From: Spirodela intermedia
Taxonomy: Eukaryota > Streptophyta > Magnoliopsida > Alismatales > Araceae
Assembly: GCA_902729315.2 (NCBI GenBank)
Contig: LR746269.1
Coordinates: 711,001 to 775,000 of the forward strand
DNA length: 64,000 bases
Direction: 5' to 3'
This document shows, piece after piece, positions 49,258 through 64,000 of the stretch (positions within the stretch are counted from its first letter, which is position 1; each line of letters starts with the position of its first letter). The notes beneath the pieces were generated by a model. That model searched no databases and was not told the DNA's origin. It worked only from the letters and a program-made list of their open reading frames with translations. The position numbers were made by a program, and so were the translations under genes.

Positions 49258-50219
49258 CTGGGCTCCTCCCCCCGCCGATCACCAATGGTTACAGCCTGGC
49301 TTTGATGTGGGGCCAACTAACGGAAAAGACGTTAAAAGACGTTACCTTAGATTGGAAGTCCACTGTCCGTCAACAGGTCGTGGACACCGCCAAATTTAAT
49401 GCCTATAATTAGAACATTTTCGGCGCCGAAAAATAGAATATTAAAAAATAAAGCAAGCCAAAAGTAATTTCCCAGGTGTCAATGGGCCCAATAAGTAAAT
49501 GGCCCATTAACAACGGCCGGGCTGCAGTTTGGGCTGGATGGGCCGAAATCCCACGGTGCGCCCCCGTCAATGGCCCCATTAACAGACCTAATGGGCTGAC
49601 TGGGTTCAGAGCCTATCAATGCAGGTCCGGTTAGGCCTAACAGCTGGAAGCATGAGGCCCATTTATGCACGAGTAGGCCCAAGCCCACGGATCATTAAGA
49701 GAGTAAATAGGCCTAATATTTTTAGAGGCCATAAAGAATCATTCTTGTCCCAGAAAGAGGAGAAAACAACAACCAAGAATGAATTTTGACTATGGATTCC
49801 AACCAGGGAACTCATAGAATACATTCTGGATCCCCCAGTCACGGAATGCATTCCCCAGATGCAAAGGGGTCTGTGTCCTAAAACAGGACCTGAACTCGGA
49901 TGAACATAGATTTCAGAAAAGATTCAATATATACATTTATGTAGATCATCAAATTTCATAAAATCAGATATTTAGAAGAAAAAAACAGATCAAACTCGTC
50001 CGGGGTTTCAGTCCGATTCAATCAGACTAATTATCTCGGATCAAACAAGAACAAAAGATATGGTACAGAAATGATTGAAGCCATCCCAACGTTGACTTTC
50101 ATTTCTTAAGAACTGGTACAGGCGATGGACATTAAATAGAAAAAATGGTCGTTGACCTATTCACCGGGTATTATTGAGTCAAAATCGTCAACTAGGAGGG
50201 CAGATACTCACATGTTAGA
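49258..50219. other. Intergenic DNA
   Basis: AG peptide upstream DNA with several GGCCCA/TGGGCC motifs at about 49485-49680. No gene recognised. Confidence 0.45.
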
Positions 50220-51710
50220 TCACCTGCTTCGTTCTTCCCTCGTGGTAATGAATTCTGACTCCTTCTGGCTCTCGGTCGGGTCATTGAGGTTGACTATTCT
50301 CTCTTGCTCAGACTTCTTCAGAACGGCCTCTTCATGCATGGCTTTCAGCATCTGCTTGGCGCTCTTTTCTTCCTTCTCCATCTGCATGTTCATGATGATC
50401 TTGGCGTTCTTGTCGAAGGGTTTCAGGTACTCCTCGATGGCAGCTTCCTGCAGGCAGACGCGCATTGTTAGGAGAAGGTACTGATCGGCAGATGCAGAGA
50501 TATCCCCTTCACAGAACCACAAAGATTCAGTACGAGTGCCAGTAGGTGGTGCTGGATGATGAGAAATCGCATAGATGAATGCTTGATATCGGTATGATGC
50601 ATCAGATAGTACATTTCATGCATGATTTGAAAGATATGGCTGCAAGAAGATGTTTGAGATCGCTTACCGTTTCTTCAAATTTGTGAAGAACTGTCTGCAT
50701 CTCCTGCACCATGCGTCGGACCTCAGCCAGAATGACTTGTTCGGGGATCCTTCTCAAAGCTTCCTTCCTTACTTGTGCCTGACGAGATGAAGAAGATGAG
50801 GAGGAGATAAAAACAGTGATATTTGAACAAGATTGTCAGTTAAAATCTATTTTATGAGGAAATTATCAATTCCAGGCAATTTTGGAATTTCAAGTTGATT
50901 AAAATCTACAGAAAAGTACTAAATATATATATATATATATATTAAAAGAAAATCGAAGAGAATATGACATGAAACAGGAATCTAGTGCGATTCCCAGATC
51001 ATGTTTTCGTGATGAGTCCTGAGACAAATGAAGTAATCTTTACAATGAATTTCATGCAAATGTATCGAAAGGAGATTAGAATAAAATGTGAAACGTAGAT
51101 GAAAAAATTATTAAAGTTTTATGTTATGATAAATTTCATTTAAAAACTTTTTACTTGGATCATCTTCAGCCATCTCCGCCACTCGGCCTTGAATTCTAGG
51201 AACGAACGTTTTGGTCGTATCGTAAGCAGGTTCATGCGTTTTCATGTGTTCTTATCAATCATTTCATCAGATACAAGTAACAACTTGGGAACAGTTTAAT
51301 CATCACTGATCATTTTCTCTACTGGCGGCTGGACCGATTTAGAAAAAATATTTTGTCCACCCAAGTCGATACTTCCAACAAATGTAGTACTATGAAGCAT
51401 GGTGATCAAGGGGAAAAATGTTACGATTTGTGAAAGAGAAAGGAAGTTCTTACGATGGTGCCATAAATCCCTGCAGCTAATCGGAAAAAAAAAGGAATAA
51501 GATATTCGGATTATGCTGTCGATCTATATATCTACTAGTTCGGGCCTATATTTTCCCAATCTGGAAGTAAATCCGACACGGGATAGATCATACCTGTTCC
51601 ATCTGCTTCTGGAGCATCAATCTGTGAGCCCTAATTCTTCTCTCTTCTTGTCCAGTAATGACTCTCGCAATGAACAACGCTTTCCTTCCAAACTCCAAAA
51701 GCTTGTTCAT
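50220..51710 (-). CDS. Conserved-looking plant protein of unknown function, helical
   Basis: Three exons, 51710-51594, 50778-50668 and 50447-50220, give 151 residues. It opens MNKLLEFGRKALFIARVITG and continues with charged helical sequence (RRIRAHRLMLQKQMEQ, RRIPEQVILAEVRRMVQEMQ, EEYLKPFDKNAKIIMNMQME). The N-terminal basic amphipathic stretch could be a mitochondrial presequence, and the rest could form coiled coil. I do not recognise a characterised family, although the block pattern looks like conserved plant proteins without assigned function. Splice sites are GT-AG and all exons are in phase 0. The gene diverges from the one at 52589, with GGCCCA motifs between them. Confidence 0.75.
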
Positions 51711-52220
51711 CGTCACTCGCGAAGGCCTCGGGAAAAGGTTTTTCCGATCTCTGCGCCAATACAAAGACGCTATAAGATACTAATTCCAGATAGAGGAACG
51801 CGAGCGAAAATCCTCAAGAGCATCGTCCGAGAAAATCTCGGTCGCAAAAAAAGAAAAAACAGCCGATCATAAATGTAACCAAACGCCTCTACAAAGATCC
51901 ACGGAAAAAAATCAAACGATCAATCGAGAGAGCAAGATCAGAATGAATGGAGAGTTTGCATCTCGTGTCATCCAGAGCATAATCTAGTCTCGGAAACTCA
52001 CCGCACTCCTCCGAGGACAAACCGTGCAGCGGTAATAAGTTTCGGCCCCTCTCCTTGCTCGTTACACTCGGGATTCCTTCCCCTTCCTGCCTCGGACAGC
52101 CAGCCAGCCAGCCGCCGCCGATGTCCCGATCGGCGAGCGAGATGAGCAGACGACGAGGCAGACGGTCCAACCCAGTGCCGCCTCTTCGGGTCCGGTCCAA
52201 CCCAACGGGTCAAAAAAACA

Positions 52221-52263
52221 GGCCCAATTTGGGACATATCAACGGCCCAAATAATCAGGCCCA
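52221..52263. promoter_or_regulatory. Three GGCCCA (site II) motifs in a divergent promoter
   Basis: GGCCCA occurs at 52221-52226, 52244-52249 and 52258-52263, between genes transcribed leftward (50220-51710) and rightward (52589-52837). Such motifs mark promoters of growth-linked plant genes and can serve both directions (family knowledge). Confidence 0.55.
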
Positions 52264-52508
52264 ATATGGGTAAATTTTTGTAAGGCGTAGATAAAAATCA
52301 AGGATAGAGAAATTCGCTGTGAATTTTTTTGTAATTTCGTGCTCCAGATAAAATAAGCCTAAGAAGTCACGTCCCAATATAACTCCGGGATTACGGGAGA
52401 CGCTGGCGGGCGTGGCTTGCAAGAAATAGCTGCCCCTCCACCGCCGCCTCTAAGACGACGCGTGTGGAGGACCGCCGCCGTTCCATATCGGCAATCTTCC
52501 ACACGATT

Positions 52509-52514
52509 TATATA
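52509..52514 (+). promoter_or_regulatory. TATA box of the gene at 52589
   Basis: TATATA within ATTTATATAC, 75-80 bp before the ATG. Confidence 0.55.
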
Positions 52515-52588
52515 CGAGGATCCGGGTCAACGCCCGCGGTTAATAAAAAGAGACGGCGATCGTCTTCCTGGTCGCCGGATGAGCGATC

Positions 52589-52837
52589 ATGGAGGGGGAG
52601 AAGAGGGCTCTCGTTAGAAGGACTAACGGCGGCGGCGGCGGCGGAGGGAAGAAGAGGTGGTTCTCAGGGGTGGAGCTGACCTTGGAGAAGAGGCCCCTGA
52701 AGGAGTTGGACTCGGAGAAGGTGAAGAGGGAGATCAGGAGGTGGGCGAAGGCGGTGGTCTCCTACGCCCGCCAGCTCAGCGGCAGCTTCTCCGGATCTTC
52801 CAGGCGGGGAGGCCCGACTGATGATTCTAGGAGATGA
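52589..52837 (+). CDS. Small basic protein of unknown function
   Basis: A single exon of 82 residues. After a Gly run, the core contains KKRWFSGVELTLEKRPL, followed by KELDSEKVKREIRRWAKAVV and SYARQLSGSF, a basic predicted helix; the tail is Ser/Gly/Arg-rich. I know of no assigned function. A TATA box, strong coding-type base use and the divergent neighbour support a real gene. Low complexity in the Gly run is due to a GGC repeat. Confidence 0.65.
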   Translation: MEGEKRALVRRTNGGGGGGGKKRWFSGVELTLEKRPLKELDSEKVKREIRRWAKAVVSYARQLSGSFSGSSRRGGPTDDSRR

Positions 52838-52914
52838 TGATAGCTACATTTGAATTCAATACCCTTCCTCAATTGATCTGATCGCATCACTCTTTCTGTG
52901 CACTGGAAATTGTT

Positions 52915-53150
52915 TCTTAAGAATATTTGAGAAACGGTAACCATAATCTGGAAAGCAAATGATTTTTCCAGTCCAATTGCATCAATTTATTTGTACAGTG
53001 ATACCTGTTTATGTAGAATATTTCAGGAACAATGATAATAATCCGGAAAGCAGATGATTTTTTCCAGTAAAATCGCATCAATTATTTTTTCTTGAGAATA
53101 TTTGAGAAAGAATAATCATAATCTGGAAAGGAGATGATTTTTCTAATAAT
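52915..53150 (+). repeat. Three imperfect tandem repeats of about 85 bp
   Basis: Units share TTGAGAATATTTGAGAAA-like sequence, ATAATC.GGAAAG, and GATGATTTTTCC or GATGATTTTTCT. They lie in the 3' flank between the small basic protein gene and eL28. Confidence 0.7.
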
Positions 53151-53369
53151 AATAATAATTGCTTAATCCCTCAGCAGATGAGAATAGAATTAGGGTTCAA
53201 GAGAAGAATTCGCCCACGTTTCAGAGAATTCCAACATTTTTTTCCAGAAAAGGAGATTGAACTCAGAGAGAGCGACAAGATCCACTAACAGACACCACAA
53301 AAAAGAGAGGGGGTGGGGGCGTTGACCAAACAGGATATGAGAAGGGGTGGGGTAGGTGAGCCAGCGACC

Positions 53370-55218
53370 TCAGTGCTTCACCTTTAGGGCCTGCCTGTTC
53401 CTCTTCTTGGGGCCAGACTTGGTGACCTTGAGGCTCCTGTGAACGGCGCTCAATCTCGCGAGGGCCGCGTTCTTGAGGTCTGGCCTGTAGAAGTTGTCGG
53501 CAACCTGGATTGGGGATGATCAAGGGGAACACATTAATACTATTTCTTTTAACGGAGTTAAATGAAAATCTGAATTGGCTGATTATGCTGTGCAATAAAA
53601 TATTTACTAAATTGGCTGAATTTACTAGGAGTGAATGGAGTGCAATAAAATGCTGATTATGGTAAAATATTTCATCGAGATCATGAGTAAATGATTTCCT
53701 AATAAAATAAATACAGACCCATTTGGATGCAAGTCATCATAAAATATGAAGAATAAAGTGATGACGTAGGTTGTGTTGAACCTAAAGAACCTAAAATTCT
53801 GTGATTATTGAGGGAAAATGAGCTCAGAAGCCAAGCGTAACAAGTATTTCACTAAAGATCCTCCATTAAGGTTGACCTTCTTACGTGTTAGAGGCTCATC
53901 ATGGCATAGGGAACTCATTAGCAAGCGACATTTATTTCAAAACGGAAAACAAATGGTATACTTTAAAATGCCAACAAAAATTTGCAAAAACGTATGCATA
54001 TCAATCAATCTGGGGAACCTAAAGAACTTAAAATCGCGCATTTTTTTCAAGGAAAATAGCTCAGAAGCCAAGCGTAACAAGTATATTTCACTGAAGATCC
54101 TCCATTAAGGAGGATCTTCTTACGTGTTAGAGCCTCATCACAGCATAGGGAACTCATTAGCAAACAGCATTTACTTTTTGATGAAAAATAACAGTGATAC
54201 CATACCTTTCATGCCAACAAGAAAAAAAAAACTCGTCCTAAACCTACCGCCGACGTCAGGACAAATGCTAGAACAAGAATAGGCATATCAATCAATCCGG
54301 GGAGTTCTCGAGCTCACAAGTCTACCACGTCTCGTAATTAATTTACTTAGGCAGCTTTTTTGAATAACTACTTGCTTGTATTCTCCTATTTTATTATAAT
54401 AAAAAGAATGCCATACATGATCAGTTCTTCCGAATTACCAAACCCATCAAATATCGCGGATCAATGGACAGCAGAGTTTACATCAATCATATGAATAGTG
54501 AAAAGAACGTCATAAGCCAAGAGTAACGAGTGCATTTGATTGAAGAACAACCGTTGGGAAGGCATTTCTTACGTGTTAGAGGATTTTCATGGCAGAAGTT
54601 AAAGTGGAACGACACAATAAAACAAGCACAGATTGATATTGCCGATAACAGTGTCACGTCATCATAGCGAATCCGCCAAGGATACAAGAGAAAAACATTA
54701 CGCGGTTGTACACCAGTAAAAACGGATTAAAAGTCCTGCCTTCAGCTGAGGACGGACCAACAATGACTCGTACAGATGCGAAGCAGGACAACAATAAGGT
54801 GGGAGTTGAGAATCCCTCTTACCTGGTTCACAACAGCCTTTGTCATCTTACGGAATTCCTTCTTCAAGACTGATCTGTTGTACAGACTGGCTGGCTTGGA
54901 CTGCTTCTTCGTCTTTGTCGTGGAAAGCACAACGGAGAGATCTTTGCTGCCGGGCTGAATGGCGACCGTCTTCTTGTTAGCCAAGCCTGAAATAACGAGT
55001 CAAGTTTAGCATCACGCCCCTCAAGAAAATCGTTCCCCGGGTAGCCAGGACGAGAGAAATATGTGCATACCAGAGTGCTTAAATGAGTTGACGTTGTAGA
55101 GGTTGTTGCTCTCCTTGCTGAACTGCACTTTAGCAGTGCCGTTCCCAAACTGCTTCACGAGGAACGCATTGTTCCTCTTCACGATCTCCCAAATGAGCTC
55201 CCCAGGGACGCTAGCCAT
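53370..55218 (-). CDS. RPL28: Ribosomal protein eL28
   Basis: Three exons, 55218-55071, 54986-54823 and 53504-53370, give 148 residues. Family blocks are [43 protein letters not shown], and a basic C-terminus [15 protein letters not shown]. It belongs to the cytosolic 60S subunit. A leader intron is likely, with donor near 55491 and acceptor near 55228. Intron 2 (53505-54822) is 1.3 kb and contains repeated segments that look like box C/D snoRNAs. Confidence 0.96.
53819..53907 (-). ncRNA. Candidate box C/D snoRNA, copy 1, in eL28 intron 2
   Basis: In gene orientation the segment starts with a perfect C box ATGATGA (53896-53902) and ends with a D box CTGA (53824-53827), about 79 nt outer edge to outer edge. 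Flanks AATGAG and CTCATT can close an external stem. Two blocks kept in copy 2 (CCTCTAACACGTAAGAAG-like, and TTGTTACGCTTGGCTT next to box D) could be guides. D' and C' boxes are not clear, and no target is assigned. Confidence 0.5.
54057..54146 (-). ncRNA. Candidate box C/D snoRNA, copy 2, in eL28 intron 2
   Basis: C box GTGATGA (54135-54141) and D box CTGA (54061-54064) on the minus strand. The blocks next to both boxes match copy 1 almost exactly, while the middle differs and forms a perfect 11-bp inverted repeat. The external stem is partly kept. Confidence 0.5.
54505..54595 (-). ncRNA. Degenerate third copy of the C/D-like repeat
   Basis: The guide-like blocks are recognisable (CCTCTAACACGTAAGAAA and CGTTACTCTTGGCTT), but box C reads ATGAAAA and box D reads ATGA. 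It is probably non-functional. Confidence 0.3.
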
Positions 55219-55599
55219 TTCAAACTGCATTCAAATCAACGACGAAATCCATACAGCAGATGAATCCAAACGCACTTCAGAGGAGGAGCCGGACGGTACA
55301 ACAACAAGCGAGTAAGAAACGCCACAAAGAGGCATCTTATGACGGAAAAAAATCAACGATAGTTCACATCTGGAGATCTCAATGAGGAAAGAAAAAAGCC
55401 AAGCAAGACGACGAAAAAGAAGAAAGAAGAAGAAGATCTAATTAGAGATGAGCAGAGGAGAAAGTTTGAAGGAGAGATCAGAGCCGTCTACCTCTGGAAC
55501 ACGTCGAGATGGATTTCGCAGTCCCCTTCCGACTTGCGAGGGCTTTACCAGAGCGGAAGGCCCCGTTCACGGTTGAAGCGGCGGTTCTTATAGGGATCC

Positions 55600-56039
55600 C
55601 AGAAACCCTAATACCCCTGGCCCCGTGCCTCGTACTAAATGACGTAAAACACCTTAATAATTTGAAATATGACGAGTATATCCCATCTTCCAAAAAACCG
55701 CATGCCTTTATTAAAACTTATAAATACCGTATTGGGCATATATTACTGACGTGGATTATTTTATTCTGATAATTTAATTTTATGAGCTTGGCTTAGCTTC
55801 CCTCTTGGGGGGGTGGGGGGTGGAGTGGGGGGTAGGCTGAATTGGGCCAACATCGGACTCACTCGCTAATGGGTATTGGGCCGGAGCTGAGGCTGATAGC
55901 GCCCAATTTCTTAGCTATCTGACTCATTGGCACCATTTTTCATATGAATATTTATAATTGCAAGTAAAAATTTGCACATATGCATAACTTAAATCCAATG
56001 TCTGCAAATTTTACCAAATTTTGCAAATTTAGTCTCAAT

Positions 56040-56097
<58 letters not shown>

Positions 56098-56462
56098 TTT
56101 ATCAGAACTGTCCAACGGATATAGAAATAAAGTCAACACTGGGGGAATGATGATGGGCTTTATTCACAGATCCCAATCAGGCTGCATGCTTTGACATTTA
56201 AGGCACCTCCAGCCGAAAAAAATAATGGCCTTTGAGCCAGGAACATATATTTCAGGTACAGCTGGCACTGACCCACAGACTACATTTTCTTTCTAGAGAG
56301 AGAGAGAGAGAGAAGCGTTTCTCATATTAGATTCCAGAAGAGGGGAGGAACCTTTGTCCCTGACAATCAAAATGGCCCGCAAACATGGTGGCGGACCTCT
56401 TGAAACCCTCTGATCATCCATGGCCTGAGCAGGATCAATGAACTGGATCTTGGGTCTCTGAT
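55600..56462. other. Intergenic DNA between eL28 and the GDH-like gene
   Basis: Contains eL28 upstream DNA, a G-rich stretch near 55808-55832, a 52-bp (CT)n run at 56042-56093 and the 3' flank of the GDH-like gene. Just past its stop, 56410-56445 weakly resembles the last exon. Confidence 0.45.
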
Positions 56463-63901
<7,439 letters not shown>

Positions 63902-64000
63902 CTTTCAAAAAACCCACAACAAGAAAAAAAAATCAGAAAATAATTTACCATAAATAAAGTGATCTTGAAGTTGATCAAGATAATCCATATAAATAAGATG

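Overview
The window is nuclear DNA of a flowering plant. Genes carry plant-type GT-AG introns, ribosomal protein genes have site II (GGCCCA) promoter motifs, and plant-specific families are present: IQM calmodulin-binding protein, CYP711A/MAX1, LOG, ELF3, ILR1-like hydrolase and an arabinogalactan peptide. Coding exons are GC-rich while intergenic DNA is AT-rich and full of (CT/GA)n tracts. This would fit a non-grass monocot or an early-diverging angiosperm, but the species cannot be fixed from sequence alone.

Layout. 1-9085: a young Ty3/gypsy element of the Athila type on the minus strand, its left LTR cut by the window edge and its gag-pol broken by two stops and two frameshifts. 9086-17889: AT-rich, gene-poor DNA with old repeat fragments and, at 14.5-15.2 kb, a duplicated copy of the 3' end of the IQM gene. 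17890-18129 (-): small secreted cysteine-rich peptide. 19910-22453 (+): IQM protein. 23.6-26.7 kb (+): ribosomal protein uS8 (RPS15A) with a 2.2-kb leader intron holding about seven tandem copies of a structured RNA. 27713-30954 (-): CYP711A (MAX1). 31990-34099 (-): LOG. 36572-40340 (+): ELF3. 40860-41412 (+): ribosomal protein eS30. 42837-47351 (+): ILR1-like IAA-amino acid hydrolase ending in HDEL. 48872-49084 (-): AG peptide. 50220-51710 (-) and 52589-52837 (+): two conserved-looking proteins of unknown function, divergently arranged. 53370-55218 (-): ribosomal protein eL28. 56463-63901 (-): an NADP-GDH-like protein whose first exons lie beyond the right edge.

The most interesting signal is in the introns of the ribosomal protein genes. 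The uS8 leader-intron repeats fold as textbook H/ACA snoRNAs: hairpin, ANANNA hinge, hairpin, ACA or AUA tail, with pocket-to-box spacings of 14 and 15 nt. The 3' pocket can pair with a conserved 18S rRNA segment. Intron 2 of eL28 carries two or three repeats with box C and box D in the sense orientation, so it may host a C/D snoRNA family.

A second theme is tandem duplication at gene-structure boundaries: seven copies of a 65-bp unit spanning the last LOG acceptor, a duplicated splice-site module in the GDH-like gene, a minisatellite intron with a GC donor in CYP711A, and an exact 165-bp in-frame duplication in ELF3. Functionally, strigolactone (CYP711A), cytokinin (LOG) and auxin (ILR1-like) metabolism genes and the clock gene ELF3 lie within 20 kb. 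I regard this as probable coincidence that synteny could test. All exon structures were derived by reading splice sites and keeping frame; none is supported by transcripts.
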